Below, piece by piece: positions 34,155 to 42,652 of a stretch of 64,000 nt of DNA. Source of the DNA: JAGXTF01 sp044224315 (GTDB taxonomy: Bacteria > Bacteroidota > Bacteroidia > NS11-12g > UBA955); assembly GCA_044224315.1 (NCBI GenBank), contig JBGAKR010000001.1, positions 1,054,001 to 1,118,000 of the forward strand. Reading direction: 5' to 3'. The notes below the pieces were generated by a model. The model saw only the letters and a program-made list of their open reading frames with translations, did no database searches and was not told the origin of the DNA. The first letter of the stretch is position 1; the number at the start of each line of letters is the position of its first letter. Position numbers and translations under genes: made by a program.

Positions 34155-35389
34155 TAATTTTCGATTTTTTCGATTACCCCCAGCAATTCATGGTAATTTT
34201 TATTGCGGTCGAAATTCTCATTCCAGAATTTACGCACTCCGGCCCTGAACACTGCCGTATTCAATTCGGAATTTTTAAACTTTGCAATTTCACCTGCCAG
34301 TTCCTGCACGCCAATTTCGGGATTTAACAATACCCCCGTTTGTGCAGTTATAATCTCACGGCATCCACCTACATCAGTGCCAATCACAGGAATACCAAAA
34401 CTAATGGCCTCCATCATACTCACCGGAATTCCCTCTGTAGACGAGGTGCTAATCAAAGCATTCACCGGATTTTGGGTGTAAAATTCCAATACTTTTTTTA
34501 CAGGTAAATTCCCCATTATATAACATTCAATATTGGGTTTTTGCTTAAGTTTATCAATGGCCTGATGAAAATAACCGATGTAAGGGTCAGCCGCATCGCG
34601 ATTTCCCGGGTCTCCAAAATGATACCATTTTACCGGAAAATCAATTTGCATCAATGCTTCTCCAATTAAATGTACACGTTTTACATTGCGCACATGCGAA
34701 CAGCTTACCAATACAAATTCATTCGGGGCCAGGGTTGCTGCCTCACCCTCATCTTCGGTTCCCAAGCGCGAGTATTTAATTTTATTTGCAAAAGCGGGGT
34801 AAAGTTTCTGCAAATATTCCGCACCCATTTTTGAAATAGGAATGCACAAATCGGTATATTTAAATTGAAAATATCGCAACAATGCCCTTCCATTGAGAGT
34901 GGCAGAATCTTCAAATAAATCGCCGCCATGCGTGCGAATCAGTGCCAGGCTATCTGGGTGCCTACGCTTTATTACAGCTTGGAAAATACAGTCGTAAAAC
35001 CAAAAAGAATAAAACACCGTTTCGCCGGGTTTAATATTTAATTTTTGTAAATACAACTCCACACAATCGGCCCGGTAAATATTGGAACATATTTTTTTTG
35101 CCGCAGTTGCCAATTGATTCAATTTCAATTTTCCACTCCACAATTCACGGTATAAAATATTCAAAACCAGCATCAGGTTGTTCAACAAATACTTTTTTGC
35201 ATTGTAGCGACTCCAATCCAGAAAAGATTCTACAACATGCACCTCCCCGGGTAAATCTTTTCGGTTTCGCACCGGGTTTTCACTGAATAAATATGTTTTC
35301 TCAAAACCCTTGCTCAACATTTCGAGATCTGTAATCCCAAAAGATTGGGTCAGATCATCTTCGAAATAAACCAGGGTATGGTGTTTCAT
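34154..35389 (-). CDS. Glycosyltransferase family 4 protein
   Basis: 411 residues, GT-B. The N-terminal domain is distinctive (HTLVYFEDDLTQSFGITDLEML) and lacks the usual glycine loop. The donor domain has LVSCSHVRNVKRVHLIGEAL near 230, the LPVKKVLEFYTQNPVNALISTS segment, and E-x7-E in TEGIPVSMMEAISFGIPVIGTDVGGCREII near 335-360. It shares this C-terminal layout with the GT4 gene at 47970-49184, suggesting a related donor. Start overlaps the SGNH gene stop by 4 bp. Confidence 0.85.
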   Translation of the reverse strand: MKHHTLVYFEDDLTQSFGITDLEMLSKGFEKTYLFSENPVRNRKDLPGEVHVVESFLDWSRYNAKKYLLNNLMLVLNILYRELWSGKLKLNQLATAAKKICSNIYRADCVELYLQKLNIKPGETVFYSFWFYDCIFQAVIKRRHPDSLALIRTHGGDLFEDSATLNGRALLRYFQFKYTDLCIPISKMGAEYLQKLYPAFANKIKYSRLGTEDEGEAATLAPNEFVLVSCSHVRNVKRVHLIGEALMQIDFPVKWYHFGDPGNRDAADPYIGYFHQAIDKLKQKPNIECYIMGNLPVKKVLEFYTQNPVNALISTSSTEGIPVSMMEAISFGIPVIGTDVGGCREIITAQTGVLLNPEIGVQELAGEIAKFKNSELNTAVFRAGVRKFWNENFDRNKNYHELLGVIEKIEN

Positions 35390-36267
35390 TGTTTGGCAAT
35401 TTGTAAATAACTGATTGCGTCTCTTTTTTTATGTTTCTCTAAAAGCAATTGGGTAAACGCTGTTGCGGCCCGGCCTGTGAGATGGGTATAATCATAATAA
35501 GCCTGATCAATATCTATATTCAAATGCAAAGTATCTGCGGGCCATTTATACTTTTGTTCCCAGTTGTGGGCACTTTTCCATTGAAAAGCGGCCACGTTTG
35601 CAAAATCACTGCCAGGGGCCAGTTTGGGATGCACCGAAAATACAACAATATGCACACTGCATTTTTTTCGTTTTAATTCAGCCAGGGCTTTTTCATAAAT
35701 CCCTAATTTTATATTTATATTTTCGGCATTGATTTTCATTTTACCAATGTCGATAGAATCGGCTGTGCGCTTGGCATAATTCGGCAAATCGGCATACATA
35801 GGATGCTTGTTGCCTTTAAAATAATACGCCTGGGGCTGGGCATTGTTCATTAAAATTTCACGCAGTCCCATTTGGTTTTCATAAACCAGTTTTTGTCGGG
35901 CTTCCAATAAAGTTTGTACAGCGGTTAAAGATAATCCTCCTATGTTTCGGTCGCCTCTGCTGCGGTAAAAACCCACGGTATACCCAATTATACAATCCGA
36001 ACCTTCGGGCACCGAAGCCACAAAATTCATAAGGTCGTAATACCCGGCTCCATGTTGGCATTGCGAAAAATAATCTACCCCCTGTTTATCCAATTCATCG
36101 GTATTTATGGCCTGAAAGAGTTGTGAATCTCCCCAAAAAAATATCCCGGACTGGCTGTGTTTTTTAAAAGCGCGTTTCTGCATTCCGATTAAAACCGATT
36201 CTACAAATACAAAAATCACCGCAGCAATAAGCAGCGTTAAAAATATTTTCTTTAATGCTTTGCCCAT
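35386..36267 (-). CDS. Membrane-anchored SGNH/DltD-like protein, MBOAT partner
   Basis: 293 residues. One N-terminal membrane anchor (about 7-27) is followed by a periplasmic domain with the nucleophile motif FFWGDSQLFQ (Ser48) and a C-terminal DYTHLTGRAA stretch near 263-270 that supplies the Asp-x-x-His of SGNH hydrolases. Anchored SGNH proteins of the DltD, AlgJ/AlgX and PatB types work with an MBOAT acyltransferase to place acyl groups on extracytoplasmic polymers. Its start lies 1 bp after the MBOAT gene stop. Conservation between the motifs is low, so the exact subfamily is not clear. Confidence 0.75.
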   Translation of the reverse strand: MGKALKKIFLTLLIAAVIFVFVESVLIGMQKRAFKKHSQSGIFFWGDSQLFQAINTDELDKQGVDYFSQCQHGAGYYDLMNFVASVPEGSDCIIGYTVGFYRSRGDRNIGGLSLTAVQTLLEARQKLVYENQMGLREILMNNAQPQAYYFKGNKHPMYADLPNYAKRTADSIDIGKMKINAENINIKLGIYEKALAELKRKKCSVHIVVFSVHPKLAPGSDFANVAAFQWKSAHNWEQKYKWPADTLHLNIDIDQAYYDYTHLTGRAATAFTQLLLEKHKKRDAISYLQIAKQ

Positions 36268-36268
36268 G

Positions 36269-37729
36269 TTAAAACTGGAAATAAATAAACTGTCGCGAAG
36301 AAAAAACTCCCAACACCAAAATACTGGCCGCCATGCTGCCGTATATCGTAAGTCTGAACCAGGTTGGAAGCCCTGAAAACCAGGTGCCTATTTTACCCTT
36401 GCGTTGATAGTACTGCACCAGCTCCAATAAAATGATTAAACCAAAACACAAAATTAATTCCCATTTTTCCAATCCATAGGGTGCAAAAATGGATTTATGC
36501 GACAACAAATCCTGAATTAAAGTTACAATGCCACCAAAGAACCGTTTAAGAATAAAAATAGCCTGATGCCAACCTGTAGCGCGGAAAAATACCCAGGTTA
36601 GTAATAAAAACAAATAAAGTGTGCCCCGGCCTATGATACCTGCCAGCCAGGAAGGCATTTTTGCAAACAAGTTTTTGCGGAATTTTTTGGTGAAAAACTC
36701 CCATGATACTGCAATGCCATGCAAGCAGCCCCAGGCAATAAAATTCCAACCTGCACCATGCCACAATCCACTGATAAAAAAAGTAAGCATGAGGCCAAAA
36801 AGTACGGCGTATTTTCCCCAGTTGCGGTATTTAATTAAGACCTCAGAAAACAGGTAATCATTAAACCAGGTAGACAATGATATATGCCAACGGCGCCAAT
36901 AGTCGGTAATATTTTTAGCCGCATAGGGAAAATTAAAATTCTGCATTAAATCAAATCCCATTACCCTGGCGGCACCCAATGCAATATCGCAATATCCCGA
37001 AAAATCGCAATAAATCTGAAATGCAAAAAACACCGTTGCCAATGCAATGGAAAAGCTATTGTGCTGCTCCGGATTATTATAAACTGTATCTACCAGTATG
37101 GCCAGCCTGTCGGCAATTACTGCTTTTTTAAACAAGCCCCAAAGAATTAATTTCAGGCCTGCAACCAGGTTTTCGTATTTAAATTTTTTCTCCTCATGAA
37201 ACTGGTGCAGCATGTTTTGTGGTCTTTCGATTGGTCCGGCTACTAGCTGCGGATAGAACATTACATACAATGCATAAATGCCAAAATTGCGTTCCGCTTT
37301 TTGATTGCCCCGGTATACCTCTATGGTATAACTCATGGCCTGAAAAGTATGAAACGAAAGCCCAATGGGTAACAATATACTTAAATATGGAATGGGGTTT
37401 TTATACCCGAATCCACCCAGCAATGCAGAAATATTTTCATTGATAAAATTATAATATTTAAATACCGCCAATACACCTATGTTGGCAAATAAACTCAGGA
37501 TTAGCCATAATCTTCGCCGCCTTTCAGTATTTTTTTCTATCAGAATACCGGCAAAATAATCCACCACAATGGTGCCTCCCAGAATGAGTATATATACTGG
37601 AACAAAATACATGTAAAAAATGCAACTCGAGATGAGGAGCAGCAACCACCTGTATTTATGGGGCAAGGCAAAATATGCCGCCGTTACGGTGATAAAAAAT
37701 ATTAAAAACTGAAAGGAATTAAATAGCAT
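36269..37729 (-). CDS. MBOAT family O-acyltransferase (AlgI/DltB/PatA type)
   Basis: 486 residues with about 11 hydrophobic segments. Family motifs are intact: PQLVAGPIERPQNML near 160, DFSGYCDIALGAARVMGFDL near 242-261, YWRRWHISLSTWFNDYLF near 277-294 (His282) and the invariant histidine His324 in SGLWHGAGWNF. Members move an acyl group from a cytoplasmic donor across the membrane to a periplasmic acceptor. Its stop and start are shared within 1 bp with both the SDR gene and the SGNH gene, so the three are one unit. The donor could be acyl-ACP from the FkbH module upstream. Confidence 0.92.
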   Translation of the reverse strand: MLFNSFQFLIFFITVTAAYFALPHKYRWLLLLISSCIFYMYFVPVYILILGGTIVVDYFAGILIEKNTERRRRLWLILSLFANIGVLAVFKYYNFINENISALLGGFGYKNPIPYLSILLPIGLSFHTFQAMSYTIEVYRGNQKAERNFGIYALYVMFYPQLVAGPIERPQNMLHQFHEEKKFKYENLVAGLKLILWGLFKKAVIADRLAILVDTVYNNPEQHNSFSIALATVFFAFQIYCDFSGYCDIALGAARVMGFDLMQNFNFPYAAKNITDYWRRWHISLSTWFNDYLFSEVLIKYRNWGKYAVLFGLMLTFFISGLWHGAGWNFIAWGCLHGIAVSWEFFTKKFRKNLFAKMPSWLAGIIGRGTLYLFLLLTWVFFRATGWHQAIFILKRFFGGIVTLIQDLLSHKSIFAPYGLEKWELILCFGLIILLELVQYYQRKGKIGTWFSGLPTWFRLTIYGSMAASILVLGVFSSRQFIYFQF

Positions 37730-38442
37730 TAAAAATATTTTTGGGTTCCGTCGATTATCAGATTTTCTCCGCTGTAATTTCTATTCTTGGTAAGATTCAA
37801 TACAATATCTGCCACTTCGCCTGGAGTGGTAAGGCGCCCCAGGGGATGGGCCGCAGCAATTTGTTCTACCACCCGTTCATCGGTATCTTCGGTCATGCGG
37901 GTTTGCATAAATGAGGGCGAAACTGCGGTAGAAACAATGTTGAATTTCGCATTTTCATTGGCCCAGGATTTTACCATAGACAACAAATACGATTTGCCTG
38001 CTGCGTACACAGCCATTCCGGTGGGTGGATTGAGAATGTAGGTGCTTAGTATGGTAATAATCTGACCCTGTTTTTTATTTCTGAATTCCGCTATACAGGC
38101 TTTCGAAATTCGCACAGTGCTTAGCACATTCTGCTCAAAATCTGCAAGTATTTCGGCCGATTCGAGCTTAATAAAATGCCTGGCTACCGGCGATGAATAG
38201 GCATTGTTTACCAAAACATCCAAATTCATGGATGGTATTTTTTGCACGAAATCTTCCAGGCCAATTGTTGAATTAAAATCACAAAATATACCCAGGGTAT
38301 TGGGATACTTAGCCTCAATTTCAAGGGCCTTACTTTCGCTTTTCTGGTAGGTAAAGTATATATGGTTTTCAGCCGACGCAGCCAGTCTGGTAACTATTTC
38401 CAGCCCCAAACCCGATGTTCCGCCTGTAACCAAACAATTCAT
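37729..38442 (-). CDS. Short-chain dehydrogenase/reductase
   Basis: 237 residues, classical SDR. The nucleotide loop is VTGGTSGLGLEI (about 5-16), followed by VLVNNAYSSP near 85 and the Tyr-x3-Lys pair in VYAAGKSYLL near 150. The C-terminal LGRLTTPGEVADIVLNL and GENLIIDGTQ stretches are like FabG. It lies between MaoC-like and MBOAT genes and next to an acyl carrier protein, so reduction or oxidation of a hydroxyacyl-ACP is a reasonable assignment. A nucleotide-sugar substrate is the alternative. Confidence 0.87.
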   Translation of the reverse strand: MNCLVTGGTSGLGLEIVTRLAASAENHIYFTYQKSESKALEIEAKYPNTLGIFCDFNSTIGLEDFVQKIPSMNLDVLVNNAYSSPVARHFIKLESAEILADFEQNVLSTVRISKACIAEFRNKKQGQIITILSTYILNPPTGMAVYAAGKSYLLSMVKSWANENAKFNIVSTAVSPSFMQTRMTEDTDERVVEQIAAAHPLGRLTTPGEVADIVLNLTKNRNYSGENLIIDGTQKYF

Positions 38443-38828
38443 AGAATGCCAATCAACAATTTACCACTGCACACTTTTTCACCTTGCTCGTTTTGAAAAC
38501 GGTACTTAAATTCATACGAATTTACCGACTCAAAATAATCCGTAATAAACGCAATCAGTGTAATTTTATCACCCAAAAAAACAGGTTTAGAAAACTGCAT
38601 ATCCTGTTTTTGGATGATTACATTTTTCTGGGGTAAACATTCACCCACAAAATAGGATAAAAACCCACCCAGCGCATTGCCATGCATCACAATGCCTTTG
38701 AAACCATGGTCTTTGGCAAAGTCTGTATCGGTATGCAATGGATTTCTATCCTTAAACACTTTGGTAAATACCGAATATACTTCGGCACTTAATTCAAAAT
38801 GTTGTGTAAAAGTATCTCCGGGTTTCAC
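38439..38828 (-). CDS. MaoC-like hydratase/dehydratase
   Basis: 129 residues, single hot-dog fold. The active-site pair is Asp27 and His32 in DRNPLH, followed by GFKGIVMHGNALGGFLS as in (R)-specific enoyl-CoA hydratases; FSKPVFLGDKITL marks the central strand. Start is uncertain: the frame opens with GTG at 38861, but that would overlap the ACP gene by 31 bp, while the GTG at 38828 lies 2 bp after the ACP stop and gives the usual MaoC N-terminus (MKPGDTF), so I chose the latter. It probably adds or removes water on an ACP-bound acyl group. Confidence 0.83.
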   Translation of the reverse strand: MKPGDTFTQHFELSAEVYSVFTKVFKDRNPLHTDTDFAKDHGFKGIVMHGNALGGFLSYFVGECLPQKNVIIQKQDMQFSKPVFLGDKITLIAFITDYFESVNSYEFKYRFQNEQGEKVCSGKLLIGIL

Positions 38829-38830
38829 GT

Positions 38831-39073
38831 TTAATTCAGTCTTTTTTCTATGTCGGCACACATAGCTCCAACATCTTTCCAGCTTTGTATTTCGGAAGAT
38901 GTAAAACGCATATTAAACCGTTTTTCAATGGCTACCACCAATTGGATGTGGTTGAGAGAATCCCATTCCTCAATATCACGGGCTGTGGTGCCCTCTTGCA
39001 GCACAATGGAATTATCATCCAGCACATCGCGGAATATTTCTGTTACCGCAGCCATGATTTCAGTTTTATTCAT
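38831..39073 (-). CDS. Acyl carrier protein
   Basis: 80 residues, acidic, four-helix ACP. The phosphopantetheine serine is Ser39 in EEWDSLNHIQLV. The family of free ACPs beside FkbH genes has the same WDSLxH motif, unlike the DSLDxVEL of fatty-acid ACP. Its ATG overlaps the end of the FkbH-like gene by 8 bp, and it precedes MaoC and SDR genes. Confidence 0.92.
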   Translation of the reverse strand: MNKTEIMAAVTEIFRDVLDDNSIVLQEGTTARDIEEWDSLNHIQLVVAIEKRFNMRFTSSEIQSWKDVGAMCADIEKRLN

Positions 39074-40802
39074 GTATTTCTTTATTTATGTAATTTTCAG
39101 TATGAATCGGGGTATCTAAATTCAATATCCATTGTCCATCTTTTTCGGTGAAACCCAGATTTTGATAATGCTCTTTTACCAATCCGTTTTTGGCGGTAGG
39201 TAAATACTCGCCGATGATGGTTTTTGCATTGCGTTTTTTTGCTTCATCCACAATACATTGCAAGGCAAATTGTTCCATATTGCGTTTCAACACTCTGCAG
39301 CTCATTACCCAGCTGTGTACAAATAAAATATCGGAGTTTAATTGCTCAAGAATTACAAAAGAAATTAAACCATAATCTCCATAAATATCACTGAGGCTAA
39401 AAGCCAGGGTTTCAAAAGCAGGATTGGACGCCATACCTGAAACCTCATTCTCGAGCAATCGCACCGTGCGCAGATTAAACTGATTTGAACGCTGCGACAA
39501 CTGGGCAATGCGCGGAATGTTAAAGGCATTAAACTTTTCTACTTTGCATTGCATTTTCAGGCTTTGCAAATACTCTTTTTCGTTTGTATAAGTGCGTTTT
39601 AACTCTATTCTTTTAGACTCTTCCTGGTATTGTCGGGTTCGGTCTTCATCCGCCTTGGTAAGGGCTGTGGTTTCAAATAAATTCAATTCCTTTAAAAACT
39701 GCGTATACTCAGCCGGATCCTCAGGCAAATCGGGCACTGTAATTTCAGGAATGGCATTTTTTACCATCTCACGTTCAAAGGGATTGTCGTCTAAAAATAC
39801 CATGGAATCCATGCCAATATTAAGCACGTTTTGGATGTGTAAAATATTATCTACTTTATTATCCCAATTGGCAACAAATACCGCAATATCACTTTTCTTT
39901 AACACCATATCGGGGTGTTTTTCAAAAGGTTCTATTGCAATGGATTCGGTATTTTTACTGCAAACGGCCAAAATAATTCCGCGTTTTTTCAGTTCTAACA
40001 ACCATAGTTGAAGCAGGGTATAAGCCTTGCCGATTCCCAAACTTCCCAGCTGTATTCCTTCTATCCCGTCATCCCCGATAATACCGCCCCACAGGGTGTT
40101 ATCCAAATCCAGGATGATGCATTTTTTAATTACCCCACGTGCGGCCTGAATAATATCAAATAATTTGGCTGCAAAATGGGGTAAAAAATCCAAACTGTAA
40201 TTTATATCTGCGGTTACATACAGTTTTGCATCTACCATGTTTTTATACCCGTACTGTGCTGTCATTCCAGCCAGATCCATAATCAACAATCCTGCAAAAT
40301 CATTTACAAGTGTGGTTAATTCCAGATTTAAGCGGCGCACCTGGGTAACAAATGATTCGTTATGCGTGGCTGCATAATTGCCTGCCACCCAATCATTAAT
40401 TTCGGCAAAATTATTCAGTATTAATTTAGCCTGGCTAAACCCTTTAACCTGCGTGCAAAGCTGTTTGGTATAGGCTGCCTGTTGCTCGTAAAACCCATTT
40501 TTATCATGCGTTTTATAAAACGAGGTAAGCAAATGTTCTACACTTCTATGAATAAATATATAATCGGGTTTAAATGCGTATAAATCCGAACGCATATCAA
40601 ACACCTGCAAATCAATCTGATCGTAATCGGCCTCCCAGATTTCAAAATTCACACCGTTTAAACAACCATAGCCTTTCACCGCAGTTGTAAACAGCTGTGA
40701 GGAAGAATCGCTAAGTATAGCCAATCGAACCACCGGCATAGAACCGGTAGTATTCTTAGCTGCTTTTTTCAGTTCCTGAAATGTATAATTATTTGATTTC
40801 AA
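39066..40802 (-). CDS. FkbH-like HAD-superfamily protein (acyl loader for ACP)
   Basis: 578 residues, two catalytic parts. An N-terminal SGNH-like lead (about 1-215, LAILSDSSSQLF) precedes the HAD domain with motif I DLDNTLWGGIIGDDG (Asp232, Asp234), motif III near VCSKN and FLDDNPFEREMV near 335. The C-terminal 150 residues resemble GNAT (LQSLKMQCKVEKF..., ISFVILEQ). FkbH proteins take 1,3-bisphosphoglycerate and load a glyceryl group onto a discrete ACP, as in polyketide glycerate units, and some O-antigen clusters also have them. Start is TTG, 1 bp after the aminotransferase stop. The acyl identity is not proven. Confidence 0.88.
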   Translation of the reverse strand: MKSNNYTFQELKKAAKNTTGSMPVVRLAILSDSSSQLFTTAVKGYGCLNGVNFEIWEADYDQIDLQVFDMRSDLYAFKPDYIFIHRSVEHLLTSFYKTHDKNGFYEQQAAYTKQLCTQVKGFSQAKLILNNFAEINDWVAGNYAATHNESFVTQVRRLNLELTTLVNDFAGLLIMDLAGMTAQYGYKNMVDAKLYVTADINYSLDFLPHFAAKLFDIIQAARGVIKKCIILDLDNTLWGGIIGDDGIEGIQLGSLGIGKAYTLLQLWLLELKKRGIILAVCSKNTESIAIEPFEKHPDMVLKKSDIAVFVANWDNKVDNILHIQNVLNIGMDSMVFLDDNPFEREMVKNAIPEITVPDLPEDPAEYTQFLKELNLFETTALTKADEDRTRQYQEESKRIELKRTYTNEKEYLQSLKMQCKVEKFNAFNIPRIAQLSQRSNQFNLRTVRLLENEVSGMASNPAFETLAFSLSDIYGDYGLISFVILEQLNSDILFVHSWVMSCRVLKRNMEQFALQCIVDEAKKRNAKTIIGEYLPTAKNGLVKEHYQNLGFTEKDGQWILNLDTPIHTENYINKEIHE

Positions 40803-41981
40803 TCAGGCTGTTATTGATTGTTCTGACTCCAAAAATTCAGTGATAGCCGCAATAACCCGTTCTTGTTGTTCGGGCGTAATATTGTAATAGAATGGCAGGC
40901 GCAACAATCGGTCGGTATATGCCGCTGCATATGGCAATGCATTTTGTTCACCATATATCGATTCAAAAAATTCGCTTTTCTCAAGCGATTGATAATGGAA
41001 TACCGCAAAAATTTGTTTTGATTTCAAATAATCAATCAATGATGCACGCTGGGTATTATCTCTGCAAATAATAAAATACATATGCCCATTGTTTGTAGCA
41101 TAATGCGGCAATTGCATATAGCCCAAACCCAAAGCATCCAGGGTGTTTTTAAGCCCCTCATGATAGCGATTCCAGATATCAATGCGTTTATTCTGAATTT
41201 GTTCAATATGCTCTAATTGTGCATATAAAAATGCAGCCGCCATATCGGATGGAAGAAAGGATGAACCCAAATCAACCCAACCATATTTATTCACTTCACC
41301 CCGGTAAAATGCAGTGCGGTTTGTGCCTTTTTCCCAAATTATTTCGGCGCGTTTTTCAAGTGTGGCATCATTCACCACCAGCATTCCACCTTCGCCACAC
41401 ACTATGTTTTTGGTTTCGTGAAACGAAAAAGCCGCCAGATGTCCTATAGACCCCAATGGCTTTTTGACTCCATTCTTATCGGTATAAAAACTATCAATGG
41501 CCTGAGCAGCATCCTCTATTACCCATAAATTGTGCTGGGAGGCAATTTCAACCACCTGGTCCATATCACAGGCCATACCTGCGTAATGCACCACAACGAT
41601 GGCTTTGGTTTTTTCGGTAATTAAACCGGCCAACAATCCCTCGTCCATGCCCGGATGATCGGGTCTGCTGTCGGCAAATACGATTTTTGCACCCCGCAAC
41701 ATAAATGCATTAGCGGTTGAAACAAATGTATAAGAAGGTACTATCACCTCATCGCCGGGTTGGATATTGCACAAAATTGCCGCCATTTCAAGCGCATCGG
41801 TACAAGAGGAGGTTAGCAGGGTTTTACCAAAACCATAATTATCCCTGAAAAATTGTTGGCATTTTTTTGTAAAATCTCCGTTTCCGGATATATGCCCCTT
41901 TTCTTCAACAGCCTGGCGGATATAATCCAACTCCCTGCCGCTTATAAAAGGTTGATTAAATGGTATTTTTATACTCTCCAT
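40803..41981 (-). CDS. wecE: dTDP-4-amino-4,6-dideoxygalactose transaminase (WecE-like)
   Basis: 392 residues, PLP fold type I. The lysine is Lys191 in FSFHETKNIVCGEGG, the PLP aspartate is in VIEDAAQAID near 155, and the N-terminal IPFNQPFISGRELDYI matches the WecE/RffA subgroup closely. WecE aminates dTDP-4-keto-6-deoxyglucose to dTDP-Fuc4N. The gene just upstream is WecD-like, overlapping by 13 bp, which strengthens the assignment. The RmlA/RmlB enzymes that make the ketosugar are not in the window. Confidence 0.87.
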   Translation of the reverse strand: MESIKIPFNQPFISGRELDYIRQAVEEKGHISGNGDFTKKCQQFFRDNYGFGKTLLTSSCTDALEMAAILCNIQPGDEVIVPSYTFVSTANAFMLRGAKIVFADSRPDHPGMDEGLLAGLITEKTKAIVVVHYAGMACDMDQVVEIASQHNLWVIEDAAQAIDSFYTDKNGVKKPLGSIGHLAAFSFHETKNIVCGEGGMLVVNDATLEKRAEIIWEKGTNRTAFYRGEVNKYGWVDLGSSFLPSDMAAAFLYAQLEHIEQIQNKRIDIWNRYHEGLKNTLDALGLGYMQLPHYATNNGHMYFIICRDNTQRASLIDYLKSKQIFAVFHYQSLEKSEFFESIYGEQNALPYAAAYTDRLLRLPFYYNITPEQQERVIAAITEFLESEQSITA

Positions 41982-42652
41982 ATGTGGTAAATATACTGAG
42001 TTCTAATTACTTCAAACCCATTTTTGTGATAAAAATTCATAGCCGCAGCATTTTGCTTCTGGGTGGTTACAGTTATCCGATTAAATTGCTGATTCAATGT
42101 CCAATTGATTCCTGCCTGGATTAGTTTTCCGCCCAGTGATTCGCCGCGGTAATTTTCATCTACCGCAATTAATCCAATATCGACAGCCCCATCCTTCTTT
42201 TGAAGGGTTATAAATCCCACCTTTCGATTTCCGCGTTCAATCACATAAATGGCATCGGCGGCATCACCCGAAATGCTTTTATCCAACCAAATTTTATATA
42301 GCTTTTCAAATTCATGATTTTGAAAGCCTGTATCGGTTTTAAATCGCGAATATATGCCACTCTGATAGGCCAGATTTAATAGTTGATTATAGGTTTCTGT
42401 TTCTGTTTCCTCCAATAATACAGCCTCGCAGGGCAATAATTCCGCGGCTGAAACAGGCCGACCGAGAAATGTTTTTTCATCTATACAGGGAAGGCCTATA
42501 TTTAATTCGGAATTGGAAATTAAATAGGTAAGTTTGGCATTTATTTGCGCAATTTCTCCTGGTATTTCGTTGCATTCCTCAGTAAGCGCGCAACTGGCTA
42601 CCTCATAGCCAAACAGTTCTGTATCAAAGTTCAGTTTTTGAACAGTTGGCAT
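41969..42652 (-). CDS. wecD: WecD-like GNAT acetyltransferase
   Basis: 227 residues. The C-terminal GNAT domain (about 135-227) has VDIGLIAVDENYRGESLGGKLIQAG with the acetyl-CoA loop (R/G-x-x-G-x-G/A) and a FYHKNGFEV strand. The N-terminal LNFDTELFGYEVA is characteristic of WecD, which acetylates the 4-amino group of dTDP-Fuc4N. Its position directly before wecE fits this. It overlaps the GT2 gene stop by 29 bp. Confidence 0.8.
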   Translation of the reverse strand: MPTVQKLNFDTELFGYEVASCALTEECNEIPGEIAQINAKLTYLISNSELNIGLPCIDEKTFLGRPVSAAELLPCEAVLLEETETETYNQLLNLAYQSGIYSRFKTDTGFQNHEFEKLYKIWLDKSISGDAADAIYVIERGNRKVGFITLQKKDGAVDIGLIAVDENYRGESLGGKLIQAGINWTLNQQFNRITVTTQKQNAAAMNFYHKNGFEVIRTQYIYHIWRV

